Source: Candidatus Nomurabacteria bacterium (GTDB lineage: Bacteria > Patescibacteriota > Minisyncoccia > Phycocordibacterales > UBA5272). From it: a stretch of 20,815 nucleotides of DNA. Where the stretch lies: contig DOZK01000012.1 in assembly GCA_003518045.1 (NCBI GenBank), forward strand, positions 1 to 20,815, written 5' to 3'. Numbering within the stretch: the first letter of the stretch is position 1; each line of letters begins with the position of its first letter. The notes under the pieces were generated by a model. The model was not told the origin of the DNA, did not search any database, and worked only from the letters and a program-made list of their open reading frames with translations. Positions 1 to 7,301 of this stretch are shown piece by piece. A program made the translations under genes and the position numbers.

Positions 1-26
1 ATTATTTTGTATTAGACCTATTTACT

Positions 27-1829
27 CTATTTTTCTCCGGGCTTCATCATACTTAAAAATGTATCGTGTGAGATATGTACTTTGCCTTCGCGTTCCATTC
101 TATCCTTCCCTCTTTTCTGCTTCTCACGTAATTTCATCTTTCTCGTAATATCTCCTCCGTACATATAGCCCGTCACATCTTTTTTCATCGGAGCAATTGA
201 GCGAGAAGCGACTATTTTTCCATGAACATAGGATTGAATTTTTACACGGAACATTTCTGTTGGTAAAATCTTTTCCAATTTTTCTACAACCTCTTCACTC
301 TCTTCACGCGCTCTATACTCTGGTATCACACGAGAAAAAGCCGCAACTCTTTCTTCGGCAACATAAACATCAAGTCGTGTAACATCCGCCGGTCGCATTT
401 CCCCTTTTTCATAAACCAAAGAAGCATAACCACTTGATGCTGATTTTACTTCATTGAAAAAGTTTCGCATAAGCTCACGAAGTGGCATATTTAATGTTAT
501 CTTCACTCTATCATGCCCCCAATCAGCCAAATCTGACACTGTAGCCTCATGTGGTGGAAAGAGTTGCATAAGTGGGCTTACATAATCATGTGGGGTTATT
601 ATTGTCAAAATAATCCAAGGCTCGCGAACAGATGTATACATACCGTGGTCAGGAAAATGTATCGGTGTATAAACCATTTCTACTTCACCATTTTTTAATG
701 TTACTTCATAAGTAATAGACGGCGTTGTAACAACAAGCTCTTGATCAAATTCTCGTCTTAATCTCTCTGTAATAATTTCCAAGTGAAGCATTCCAAGAAA
801 ACCACATCTAAAACCGCGACCTAGGGCGCCGGAGGATTCTTCTTCAAAAGTAAGAGATGAGTCAGATAATTTTAATTTTGAAAGTGAAGACCTCAAATCA
901 TTAAATTCATCTTGTGATTCTGGATAAATAGAAGCAAAAACAATCGGCACAGGCTCAGCGTACCCCGGGAAAGCTGGGAGTGGTTTAGAAAAAGTGGTAA
1001 CTGTATCTCCAACACGAGCAATACCCGGCTCTTTAATTCCTGTAACTATATAACCAATCTCTCCTGCTTGTACAACTTTTGTCTCACGTTTTTCTGGAGA
1101 AAATGTGCCGACTTCGCGAATAATAAATTTGGCTTTGGATTGTACAAATAAAAGTGTGTCCCCTGCTTTTATATTTCCATCAAGTACTCGCACATACAAA
1201 ATAACTCCCATATGATTACTGTATTCAAAATCAAAAATAAGGGCGCGAGTTTCTTTTCCATTAGCGTCAACGAATTCACTTTTTGGTGCTGGTATTTTTT
1301 TAATTATTTCTTCAATCAATTCTTTTACTCCTTCACCAGTTTTTCCGGACACTGCCAAAATTTCTTTTTCATCACACTTTAATAATTCCATAATTTCTTC
1401 TTTGACATCTTCAGGTCTTGCAAGTGGGCTATCTATTTTTGTGATTACAGGAATAATCGTGAGACCTGAGTGTCTTGCCATTTCAAGTGTCGTCAAAGTT
1501 TGTGCTTGTATACCTTGCGTTGAGTCAACCAAAAGCAAAGTTCCCTCAACAGCTTGAAGGGCGCGAGATACTTCATAAGAAAAATCAATATGCCCTGGCG
1601 TATCGATAAGATTCAAAATATAATCCTTGCCATCTTTATCTTTCCAATTCATTCGGACAGGTGTCATCTTTATGGTAATACCACGTTCACGTTCAAGTTC
1701 CATACTATCGAGCACTTGCTCTTTCATATGACGCTTGTCCACAGTTGAGGTAACTTCAAGTAACCTATCCGCTAAGGTAGATTTTCCGTGGTCGATGTGG
1801 GCTATAATTGAAAAGTTTCTAATCTCCAT
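27..1829 (-). CDS. lepA: Elongation factor 4 (LepA), translational GTPase
   Basis: Ribosome-associated GTPase that acts on stalled or mis-translocated ribosomes and in 30S maturation (family knowledge). The 600-residue product has the usual LepA length. The G1 motif AHIDHGKSTL lies at about residues 10-19, followed by the switch I motif GITIK, the G3 motif DTPGH and the G4 motif TKID. The EF-G-like domains II, III and V and the LepA-specific C-terminal domain, rich in Lys and Arg, follow, ending MMKPGEK. Both ends are inside the window, so the gene is complete. There is no Shine-Dalgarno sequence before the ATG, and a nested-hairpin repeat ends only a few bases upstream. murJ lies next on the same strand. 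The identification is firm. Confidence 0.97.
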   Translation of the reverse strand: MEIRNFSIIAHIDHGKSTLADRLLEVTSTVDKRHMKEQVLDSMELERERGITIKMTPVRMNWKDKDGKDYILNLIDTPGHIDFSYEVSRALQAVEGTLLLVDSTQGIQAQTLTTLEMARHSGLTIIPVITKIDSPLARPEDVKEEIMELLKCDEKEILAVSGKTGEGVKELIEEIIKKIPAPKSEFVDANGKETRALIFDFEYSNHMGVILYVRVLDGNIKAGDTLLFVQSKAKFIIREVGTFSPEKRETKVVQAGEIGYIVTGIKEPGIARVGDTVTTFSKPLPAFPGYAEPVPIVFASIYPESQDEFNDLRSSLSKLKLSDSSLTFEEESSGALGRGFRCGFLGMLHLEIITERLRREFDQELVVTTPSITYEVTLKNGEVEMVYTPIHFPDHGMYTSVREPWIILTIITPHDYVSPLMQLFPPHEATVSDLADWGHDRVKITLNMPLRELMRNFFNEVKSASSGYASLVYEKGEMRPADVTRLDVYVAEERVAAFSRVIPEYRAREESEEVVEKLEKILPTEMFRVKIQSYVHGKIVASRSIAPMKKDVTGYMYGGDITRKMKLREKQKRGKDRMEREGKVHISHDTFLSMMKPGEK

Positions 1830-1835
1830 AAGTTT

Positions 1836-1954
1836 AATCTTGATTTTTTGGCGTTCTACTTTGTCGCTACAATATTTCCGCAGTCAACGTACTATGTGTA
1901 CGTTTTCTTTGAAAATATTTAGGCTCCTCGTATTACATCCAAAAAATCAAGATT
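1836..1954 (-). repeat. Nested-hairpin repeat, copy 1
   Basis: A 119-bp element between murJ and lepA. It is bounded by a perfect 16-bp inverted repeat (1836-1851 and 1939-1954). Inside is an AT-rich closing stem (1871-1879 with 1911-1919) and a central hairpin with 7-bp arms (1886-1892 and 1898-1904) built on GTAC with a 5-base loop. Read on the minus strand it resembles the element at 4897-5021. Shared features are an ACGAGG-like 5' block, the core GTAC-5 nt-ATAGTAC type hairpin and the 3' block ACAAAGYAGA. The arms differ in sequence but still pair. It may be a palindromic mobile element, an RNA structure or a terminator-like unit. No encoded protein is seen. Confidence 0.75.
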
Positions 1955-1994
1955 GCAATGCAATACAATACATACTACACGAAAACAGCCAAAT

Positions 1995-2015
1995 TATAAA
2001 GGAAAATTCTTTATA
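1995..2015 (-). terminator. Weak hairpin after murJ
   Basis: A 7-bp AT-only stem (TATAAAG with CTTTATA, 7-base loop) 12 bases after the murJ stop. There is no clear U-tract on the minus strand, so a role in termination is only possible. Transcription may continue into lepA. Confidence 0.25.
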
Positions 2016-2026
2016 GAAACTTCTTT

Positions 2027-3301
2027 TTACAAAAGTCTTTTCTTGGTATACAAAAGAGAAACTACGGTAAAATTAGCTATAGACATGGCAATAACCCCAT
2101 AGACAAGACTCACATTCCCGAATTGCTGTGTAGAATAGCAAACAAAAACTGCAATAAGTGTCGATATGAAGTTCGAATAGAAAACACTTTTTGTATCTTT
2201 AGCAGAATAAAGAGAAATTGTGTAATAACCAATCATCATTTGTAGTGGTAACGCAATTAAAAATCCAATTAAAAAGAAAGCAATTAAATCATGAGCTGGA
2301 GTATTTCCATACAAAACTGTAATTAATAAATCTTGTAAAGAATAAATTGTAACGGATGCAAAAAATCCAATCGCTCCGAGAATAATTATATATTGCTTAA
2401 CAACACGTCTATACTCATGTATTCTATTTTCTACAAACTCTTTTGAGAGAACTGGCAAACTTGCGGTTGTAATACTTTGCTGAATAACTTGTGTCACAGC
2501 TTCAGTAATTCTTTGTGCAAATAAATAACTAGAAAGTGCACCAGGGCCTAATGTGGTTGCAAAAGCTGTGAAGAAAATAGTGCGTAATTGCGAGAGAATA
2601 TTTACACCTGTTCGTGGAAATGAAAGTTTAAAAAGTTCTTTTATATGTTTAATGGAAAAATATGGAAGTACTTCTAACATTTTTGTTCCTCGTAATGACC
2701 ACAATTGAATACATAGAGAAATAAAGGCACCAATTATTACTCCATAAATTAATCCATGTACTCCATAAACTGGATAAAGATAAATAATTCCAAAAATAAT
2801 CCCAATGGAGTATCCGAGTGGGGCTATGCCATAAATAATAAAATGATTTCTCATTTGAGCAAAGCACGAAATTAAAGAAGTGATACCAAGTAAAATTGGT
2901 TGAACCATTAACAATCTAGTAACACTAATAAAAATTACAGTCTGTTCCGCTGTAAATCCAGGAACAATAAAATGTGCATAGAATGGAATAGTAACAGCGA
3001 TTATTATTCCAAAAAGTGAAGCAACCCCAGCAAAGAAAAGTGATATAGAAGAAAGTCTATGGCGTGAATCAATAACATTCCCAGATTTATTTTCAATAGT
3101 TAAAAAAGGAACGACTGTCCCTGCCGTAACAAAAGCAAGAGACATAGCATAAAGAAAATCAGGAAGTCGAAATGATGCATTATAAATATCAAGAATTGGA
3201 CCAACACCAACATGCGTAGACAAAAGTCTGTCGCGTACAACACCAAGCAATACCGAAAATATGGAAAATGTAGCGAGTAATACTGAGTTCTTGAAAATCA
3301 T
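2027..3301 (-). CDS. murJ: MurJ/MviN-family lipid II flippase
   Basis: Polytopic inner-membrane protein of the MOP superfamily, expected to flip lipid II across the membrane for peptidoglycan synthesis (family knowledge). About a dozen hydrophobic segments fill the 424 residues. The N-terminal signature is recognisable: G-VVRDR at 20-25, D38 and the RLPD motif at 45-48, matching the G-R-D...D-F...LP pattern of MurJ. It is shorter than the usual 500 or so residues and appears to lack the last helices. The arginine pair after the LP motif of proteobacterial MurJ is replaced by FLYAMS. The start is supported by an extended -10 element 10 nt upstream. Another MOP-family flippase is the main alternative. 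Confidence 0.85.
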   Translation of the reverse strand: MIFKNSVLLATFSIFSVLLGVVRDRLLSTHVGVGPILDIYNASFRLPDFLYAMSLAFVTAGTVVPFLTIENKSGNVIDSRHRLSSISLFFAGVASLFGIIIAVTIPFYAHFIVPGFTAEQTVIFISVTRLLMVQPILLGITSLISCFAQMRNHFIIYGIAPLGYSIGIIFGIIYLYPVYGVHGLIYGVIIGAFISLCIQLWSLRGTKMLEVLPYFSIKHIKELFKLSFPRTGVNILSQLRTIFFTAFATTLGPGALSSYLFAQRITEAVTQVIQQSITTASLPVLSKEFVENRIHEYRRVVKQYIIILGAIGFFASVTIYSLQDLLITVLYGNTPAHDLIAFFLIGFLIALPLQMMIGYYTISLYSAKDTKSVFYSNFISTLIAVFVCYSTQQFGNVSLVYGVIAMSIANFTVVSLLYTKKRLL

Positions 3302-3311
3302 ATTAGAGTTA

Positions 3312-3322
3312 ATTATAACATA
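3312..3322 (-). promoter_or_regulatory. Extended -10 promoter of murJ
   Basis: The minus strand reads TATGTTATAAT, a perfect -10 with an upstream TG. Only 10 nt separate it from the murJ ATG, so the predicted 5' leader is about 3-4 nt. No convincing -35 is seen. It is divergent from the rnpB promoter. Confidence 0.7.
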
Positions 3323-3335
3323 TGTCGAATAAACT

Positions 3336-3364
3336 TTGACATAATTATAAAAATGTAGTATCGT
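3336..3364 (+). promoter_or_regulatory. rnpB promoter
   Basis: TTGACA (3336-3341), a 17-nt spacer and TATCGT (3359-3364). The predicted start near 3371 is exactly where helix P1 of the RNase P RNA begins, which supports both calls. Confidence 0.75.
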
Positions 3365-3370
3365 TATGAA

Positions 3371-3653
3371 GTTCTTTGTTGGGTAGACGCGCGATAGTAA
3401 TATCGTGAGGAAAGTCCGAGCACATAGTTATGTTTACATAACAAGCGTAGCGGGTAATGCCCGTCTGAGGTGACTCATGTGTTGCGAACAGAAACGATCC
3501 GGTTTAGTCCGGCTGAAACGGCTAAATACATACGTGTGTGCAAGACCGTGCTTCTAATGTTTACATTAGAAGAGTGTCGCTAGATCTTTACAGTAATGTA
3601 AAGACAAGATAAATGTCTATACAAATACAGAACTCGGCTTATAGACAAAGAAT
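3371..3653 (+). ncRNA. rnpB: RNase P RNA (compact, bacterial type A-like)
   Basis: Catalytic RNA that removes tRNA 5' leaders. The universal conserved blocks are present: GAGGAAAGTCCGAGC at 3407-3421 (CR-I, 5' part of P4), an ACAGAAAC block near 3488, and ACAGAACTCGGCTTATAG near 3627-3644 (CR-V, 3' part of P4). Helix P1 is an 8-bp match (3372-3379 with 3645-3652). P3 is a simple GTAA-capped hairpin. A perfect 8-bp stem with a GTAA loop near 3586-3605 fits P18. At about 283 nt it is smaller than the usual 350-400. The stretch where P15-P17 should lie is a single TTTA-capped hairpin, and no GGU loop for the tRNA CCA end is visible there. Confidence 0.93.
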
Positions 3654-3657
3654 ACAT

Positions 3658-3691
3658 GAAGAAGTCGCCCGTAAGGGCGACTTCTTCTTTT
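3658..3691 (+). terminator. rnpB intrinsic terminator
   Basis: Perfect 13-bp stem (3658-3670 with 3675-3687), GTAA tetraloop, then TTTT. It sits a few bases after P1 of rnpB. Confidence 0.9.
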
Positions 3692-3696
3692 CTAAA

Positions 3697-4203
3697 TTAT
3701 TGTGAAATAGTAACTTTTGAACCTAAAAACAAACCATACTCGCGGGCTTTGTTCGCTCCAATTTCAAGTACATAAGATGCTGACGGTTTATTAATATATG
3801 TCTTTGGATAATCTTCTGGCAATGCATTCTCTACGATATTCACAATAATTCCATTACTATTAATCCAAATTATATCAATTGGAAATTGCATATCTTTCAT
3901 CCAAAAACCAAATCTTCCAGGAATACCAAAATCAAAAAGCATTCCCTCTCCTTCACTTAAACCAATTCTTCTAGAAAGTCCATCTTCACGAGATTCTTTT
4001 GTATCCGCAACTAATGCCTCTATTTTTCCATTTGGAAAAGTAATAACTGCTTTATCGCGAACTATGTTTTCTAAAAACATCGGGCGACAAACTTTTGTAG
4101 AATTACATTTATACAAAGACAGAGCTACAAAACATAATGCTATCACCAGTAAAAAATAAACTACTCCTCGTTTTTCTTTACCAGTTAATTTGTGTTTATA
4201 CAT
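3697..4203 (-). CDS. DUF192 (COG1430) protein, membrane-anchored
   Basis: A 168-residue protein with a basic N-terminus, one hydrophobic segment at about 14-31 and a DUF192 domain filling about 52-165. Recognisable family features are the DGLSRR block, GEGMLFDF, the FWMKDMQFPIDIIWI core and a C-terminal YVLEI-A region. DUF192 is a small beta-rich domain of unknown biochemical role. The anchor suggests it acts outside the membrane. The start is supported by TATACT ending 6 nt before the ATG, so the mRNA should begin at or next to the start codon. The first 12 bases of the gene and its promoter recur upstream of the neighbouring membrane gene. Domain call firm, function unknown. Confidence 0.88.
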   Translation of the reverse strand: MYKHKLTGKEKRGVVYFLLVIALCFVALSLYKCNSTKVCRPMFLENIVRDKAVITFPNGKIEALVADTKESREDGLSRRIGLSEGEGMLFDFGIPGRFGFWMKDMQFPIDIIWINSNGIIVNIVENALPEDYPKTYINKPSASYVLEIGANKAREYGLFLGSKVTISQ

Positions 4204-4219
4204 TGAAACAGTATACCTT
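4183..4219. repeat. 37-bp direct repeat, copy 1
   Basis: Matches 4644-4680 at 35 of 37 positions. It covers the -10 element and the first seven codons (MYKHKLT) of the DUF192 gene. The two copies flank the small membrane-protein gene, 461 bp apart. Confidence 0.85.
4210..4215 (-). promoter_or_regulatory. -10 element of the DUF192 gene
   Basis: TATACT on the minus strand, 6 nt before the ATG at 4203. It predicts a leaderless mRNA. A copy lies at 4671-4676 in the second direct repeat. Confidence 0.5.
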
Positions 4220-4220
4220 A

Positions 4221-4631
4221 TTATTTCCTTACTTTCTTAAATTCAGAATTTCCTTTGCTATTATAATACACGTACAAAAAAAGAATACAGAATGAAAAAA
4301 TCCAAACATAAAAACCAAAATCAAGTCCTCCTCCATATAAGAAAGAAGTCAAACCTAAAGCTATAGATATTAATGGCAGTTTTATGTTCCACTTTTTATT
4401 TTTAATAATATCTCTCAAACTAAGAAGAAAAAATATGTTTGCAAACCACGCAGGTATCCCAGAAAATAGTGCAACCCATCCAGTTAACAAAATGTAAAAA
4501 CCAATTACATGAACACCTGTATAATCTACAATTATGCATGGAGAAAAAAGTGATACTAGGTAGAGGCCAATTATAATTCCAAAAATTCTTTTTTTAAAAA
4601 AACTCAAAAAATCATTTCTAATCTTTTTCAT
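4221..4631 (-). CDS. Small polytopic membrane protein, unrecognised
   Basis: I do not recognise this 136-residue protein. It has about five hydrophobic stretches (roughly 16-34, 42-58, 61-73, 85-101, 106-122), a basic N-terminus and a basic tail ending KKVRK. This fits an integral membrane protein with no soluble domain. No catalytic motif is visible. The ATG has no Shine-Dalgarno sequence. Instead a nine-codon frame (4635-4664) ends 3 nt before it, in the same frame, and begins with the duplicated first codons of the DUF192 gene. The stop lies next to the DUF192 promoter. The whole gene is bracketed by the 37-bp direct repeats, suggesting insertion or a segmental duplication. Confidence 0.7.
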   Translation of the reverse strand: MKKIRNDFLSFFKKRIFGIIIGLYLVSLFSPCIIVDYTGVHVIGFYILLTGWVALFSGIPAWFANIFFLLSLRDIIKNKKWNIKLPLISIALGLTSFLYGGGLDFGFYVWIFSFCILFLYVYYNSKGNSEFKKVRK

Positions 4632-4634
4632 ATT

Positions 4635-4664
4635 TTATTTAAAAGTTAATTTGTGTTTATACAT
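4635..4664 (-). CDS. Nine-codon upstream frame MYKHKLTFK
   Basis: It starts 6 nt after a TATACT element and stops 3 nt before the ATG of the small membrane protein. The first seven codons equal those of the DUF192 gene because they lie in the 37-bp repeat. It may act as a leaderless, translation-coupling leader, or may simply be a relic of the duplication. Confidence 0.3.
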   Translation of the reverse strand: MYKHKLTFK

Positions 4665-4680
4665 TGAAGTAGTATACCTT
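4644..4680. repeat. 37-bp direct repeat, copy 2
   Basis: Second copy of 4183-4219 with two adjacent mismatches. It supplies a promoter-like TATACT and an ATG to the membrane-protein gene. Confidence 0.85.
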
Positions 4681-4700
4681 TTAATTTGAATAACTCCTTG

Positions 4701-4840
4701 TGTCATTCCAGCCCCCGATCGTGGCCGAGGGTAAACTCCGGCGGGAATCCAGTGTCATTAATTCAAAGTGAACAGTAACCAGTGGGCAGTAAGCAGTAAT
4801 GCAAATACAGACCTGGATTCCCGTCTTCACGGGAATGACA
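4701..4840. repeat. Palindromic dimer element (GTCATTCC/GGAATGAC family), long copy
   Basis: Outer ends TGTCATTCC (4701-4709) and GGAATGACA (4832-4840) are inverted repeats. The left unit (4701-4755) ends GGGAATCCAGTGTC. The right unit (4812-4840) is a hairpin with stem TTCCCGT/ACGGGAA. The spacer includes short quasi-tandem CAGTAA-type repeats (4771-4799) and the block AATACAGA just before the right unit, also present in the copy at 11250-11328. There is no coding content. Confidence 0.8.
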
Positions 4841-4896
4841 TGGCTTATAAAATAATCTATAAAGAAAGTCAGAAATTACTCCAGCCTCTATATGTA

Positions 4897-5021
4897 CTAA
4901 ACGAAGTAAATGACCCGAGATGCGAGGCGGAAAGAATTTTTATGAGGAGGTGTACGAATAGTACTTTGCAGGAATAAAAATTCTCCACAACAAAGCAGAT
5001 TGGGTTAGTTACTTTGTTTAG
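4897..5021 (+). repeat. Nested-hairpin repeat, copy 2
   Basis: A 125-bp element just after the typA stop. The outer 20-bp inverted repeat (4897-4916 with 5002-5021) has three mismatches. The inner stem is a perfect 11 bp (4933-4943 with 4974-4984). The core is GTAC-GAATA-GTAC (4952-4964). It aligns with the minus strand of 1836-1954 in the flanking blocks and core, while the stems have different sequences that still pair. Confidence 0.72.
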
Positions 5022-5028
5022 CGATTTA

Positions 5029-6813
5029 TTACTTTCTTCCGGCCTTAGCGCGATCGGATTCAGTAAGTAACTGCTTTCTCAAACGTACTGACTTTGGTGT
5101 AACTTCCAAATATTCATCTGCGTTCATAATTTCAAGGCCACGTTCAATACTAATTTCCCATGCAGGAACAAGATTGATAGCTTCGTCAGCACCTGAGGAA
5201 CGCATGTTTGAAAGTTGCTTTCCTTTTGTTGGGTTCACCATCATTTCTTCACCTTTTGAAGTGTTACCAACAACTAGTCCTTCATATACTTCTGTGTTTG
5301 GAAGAATATAAATTACGCCTCTGTCTTGCAAATTCCAAAGTGAGAAAGCAAGAGCCTTCCCGCTTGCCATTGAAGTCATAGAACCAACTAAACGACGAGT
5401 AATTTCTCCAGCATAAGGACCGAAACTACTAAAACGAGCAGATAATATTCCAAGACCTTTTGTATCGATAACGAATTCTCCACGATAACCAAGTAATCCA
5501 CGTGTAGGAATTGTAGCCTTAACACGATTCACTCCGTGCTTTTCTGTCATATCCAAAATCTGTGCTTTTCTACGTCCTAACTTTTCCATTACAACTCCAC
5601 ATGACTCTACTGGTACATCAATAACAAGTTCTTCATATGGTTCTTCTTTTACTCCGTCTTTTTCATGGAAAATAACTTGGGGTTGTGATACTTGAAGTTC
5701 ATAACCTTCGCGACGCATTGTTTCAAGTAAAACAGCAATGTGAAGTTCTCCACGACCATAAACTAAATATTTATCCATTTCAAAATCAACATGAAGCCCA
5801 ACATTTATTTCAAGTTCTTTTTCTAGTCGATCACGAATTTGTCGTCCTGTTACGAATTTTCCTTCTTTACCAGCAAATGGTGAGTCATTAACCAAAAAGT
5901 TAAGAGCAATTGTTGGCTCATCAATATGAATAGCAGGAAGCGCTTCTTGTGATTCATTTTTCAAAAAAGTTTCTCCAATAAAAATATCTGGGAAGCCAGC
6001 AACCATGACAATGTCCCCAGCTTCTGCAGTTTGTGCATCAATTCTTGCAATACCATTAAACGTAAACATTTTTGTTATGCGTCCTTTTCTTGATTCACCC
6101 GTTGCTTTTTTCACAATAATTTCTTCACCGACACGTGCCACTCCATCATAAACACGACAAACAGCCATACGTCCAAGGAAATTATCATATGCCAAATTAA
6201 ATACCTGTGCGGTGAATGGATTATTTATATCTCCTGTTGCCTTTGGAACTTTTTCAAGAATAACATCAAGTAATGGAGTTAAATCTTTTCTTTCGTCGTC
6301 CATACTTCTCATTGCAATACCTTCACGTCCAATTGCATAAACAGTTGTGAAGTCTAATTGTTCATCATTTGCACCAAGCTCCATAAATAATTCAAAAACT
6401 TCATCGTGAACTTTTTTTGCATCCGCTGCTGGCTTATCAATTTTATTTATAACAACAATTGGCTTAATACCAAGTTCAAGAGATTTCTTTAATACGAAAC
6501 GTGTCTGAGGCATAGGACCTTCCTGCGCATCAACTACAAGCAACACGCAGTCAATAGAACGAAGTACTCGCTCAACTTCAGAACCAAAATCAGCATGTCC
6601 TGGAGTATCCAAAATATTTATTTTCACACCTTTATATGGAACAGAAGTATTCTTCGCAGTAATCGTAATACCGCGTTCCTTTTCCATTGGATTAGAATCC
6701 ATTGTTTGACCTTCAACGCCAACACCACACTGCTTCATAAGTCCGTCAGTGAGTGTAGTCTTGCCGTGGTCAACGTGGGCGATAATGGCGATGTTACGAA
6801 TTTCTTGTTGCAT
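5029..6813 (-). CDS. typA: Translational GTPase TypA/BipA
   Basis: Ribosome-binding GTPase of the EF-G family, linked to 50S assembly and stress or low-temperature growth (family knowledge). The 594 residues match the family length. The G1 motif AHVDHGKTTL lies at about 11-20, with GITI, DTPGHADF and NKID motifs following. The C-terminal BipA domain carries the typical GLLGYRGEF and Q-L-S-NMRSSG-DEA blocks. The start is fixed by the position of the G1 motif. No Shine-Dalgarno sequence is seen. It is transcribed alone. Upstream are short ATTAGT-type quasi-repeats and an imperfect palindrome; downstream is the nested-hairpin repeat. Confidence 0.97.
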   Translation of the reverse strand: MQQEIRNIAIIAHVDHGKTTLTDGLMKQCGVGVEGQTMDSNPMEKERGITITAKNTSVPYKGVKINILDTPGHADFGSEVERVLRSIDCVLLVVDAQEGPMPQTRFVLKKSLELGIKPIVVINKIDKPAADAKKVHDEVFELFMELGANDEQLDFTTVYAIGREGIAMRSMDDERKDLTPLLDVILEKVPKATGDINNPFTAQVFNLAYDNFLGRMAVCRVYDGVARVGEEIIVKKATGESRKGRITKMFTFNGIARIDAQTAEAGDIVMVAGFPDIFIGETFLKNESQEALPAIHIDEPTIALNFLVNDSPFAGKEGKFVTGRQIRDRLEKELEINVGLHVDFEMDKYLVYGRGELHIAVLLETMRREGYELQVSQPQVIFHEKDGVKEEPYEELVIDVPVESCGVVMEKLGRRKAQILDMTEKHGVNRVKATIPTRGLLGYRGEFVIDTKGLGILSARFSSFGPYAGEITRRLVGSMTSMASGKALAFSLWNLQDRGVIYILPNTEVYEGLVVGNTSKGEEMMVNPTKGKQLSNMRSSGADEAINLVPAWEISIERGLEIMNADEYLEVTPKSVRLRKQLLTESDRAKAGRK

Positions 6814-6875
6814 GGTGAAAATAGTTATTAGTAATTAGTTATTCGTCATTAGTTGAAATACAGATAATTACGAAT

Positions 6876-6912
6876 GTAAAAGCGACGAAGTCCATGACTT
6901 CACCGCTTTTAC
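6876..6912. repeat. Imperfect palindrome upstream of typA
   Basis: 17-base arms (6876-6892 and 6896-6912), 15 of 17 paired, with a 3-base loop. There is no T-run on either side, so it does not look like a standard terminator. It could be an operator or a relic of a palindromic repeat. Confidence 0.5.
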
Positions 6913-6958
6913 CAATGTCAGCTATGATAACACATTTTTACTAAATACGCTAGTGCTT

Positions 6959-6987
6959 TTGCATAAATATTCTTATTAAGTTAAAAT
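6959..6987 (+). promoter_or_regulatory. Promoter of the putative structured RNA
   Basis: TTGCAT (6959-6964), a 17-nt spacer and TAAAAT (6982-6987). The predicted start at about 6994 is the first base of the closing stem of the RNA. Confidence 0.45.
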
Positions 6988-6993
6988 AACAAA

Positions 6994-7182
6994 GCCTCGG
7001 CTAGATTGCACAAAACTTTGGTCCGACAAGGATCACTGGTTAGACACCCCTTCCAGCAAATCCTGGCGTTATGTTTTGGGAAACCGAACGTCAGAAATCA
7101 TCAAGCTGGTTTAATCCTGGTGAAGAACACTGCGTCTATCCGAGGCAACCTCAAGCCCGTCATATTCTGACGCGGTTTTTTT
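6994..7182 (+). ncRNA. Putative structured non-coding RNA, unrecognised
   Basis: A stretch of about 189 nt with its own promoter-like sequence and a T-run. The 5' end GCCTCGG (6994-7000) pairs perfectly with CCGAGGC (7140-7146), and the stem is extended by TAGA (7002-7005) with TCTA (7135-7138). Inside are a hairpin AGGAT..CTGG/CCAG..ATCCT (about 7029-7063), a GAAA-capped hairpin at about 7073-7089 and a weaker hairpin at about 7098-7124. It is GC-richer than its surroundings and lacks a convincing frame. The length resembles 6S RNA, but the multi-hairpin shape does not. SRP RNA, tmRNA and RNase P signatures are absent. The family is unknown. Confidence 0.55.
7156..7182 (+). terminator. Terminator of the putative structured RNA
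   Basis: Stem CGTCA/TGACG (7158-7162, 7168-7172) continued by CC/GG across one bulged base, followed by seven T (7176-7182). Confidence 0.6.
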
Positions 7183-7214
7183 ATATATAAAATAAGCATA
7201 TTTTTGCCTTTTGC

Positions 7215-7243
7215 TTGACAAAAGGTGTTAAATATGCTATAAT
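7215..7243 (+). promoter_or_regulatory. Full-consensus sigma-70 promoter
   Basis: TTGACA (7215-7220), exactly 17 nt, then TATAAT (7238-7243) with a TG extension (TATGCTATAAT). This is the strongest promoter-like sequence in the window. The transcript should start near 7250 and open with a 7-bp hairpin (7251-7257 with 7266-7272). Confidence 0.88.
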
Positions 7244-7301
7244 TGATATACCTCTTTGCGGGTGTAAAGAGGATAACTCTTTGTAAAGAAAGGTCCAGAA
7301 A

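Noticed and set aside
1836..1954. Insertion sequence or simple terminator
   Set aside because: There is no transposase frame. The element is too long and too structured for a terminator, and the T-run lies within the arm rather than after it.
4768..4977. Plus-strand open frame of 69 codons
   Set aside because: It runs through the palindromic dimer and into the nested-hairpin repeat, has no ribosome-binding site and gives the kind of peptide these repeats produce in any frame.
6994..7182. SRP RNA, tmRNA or 6S RNA
   Set aside because: No GGAAGCA-type SRP loop and no tRNA-like ends of tmRNA. 6S RNA is a single long bulged hairpin, while this folds into several.
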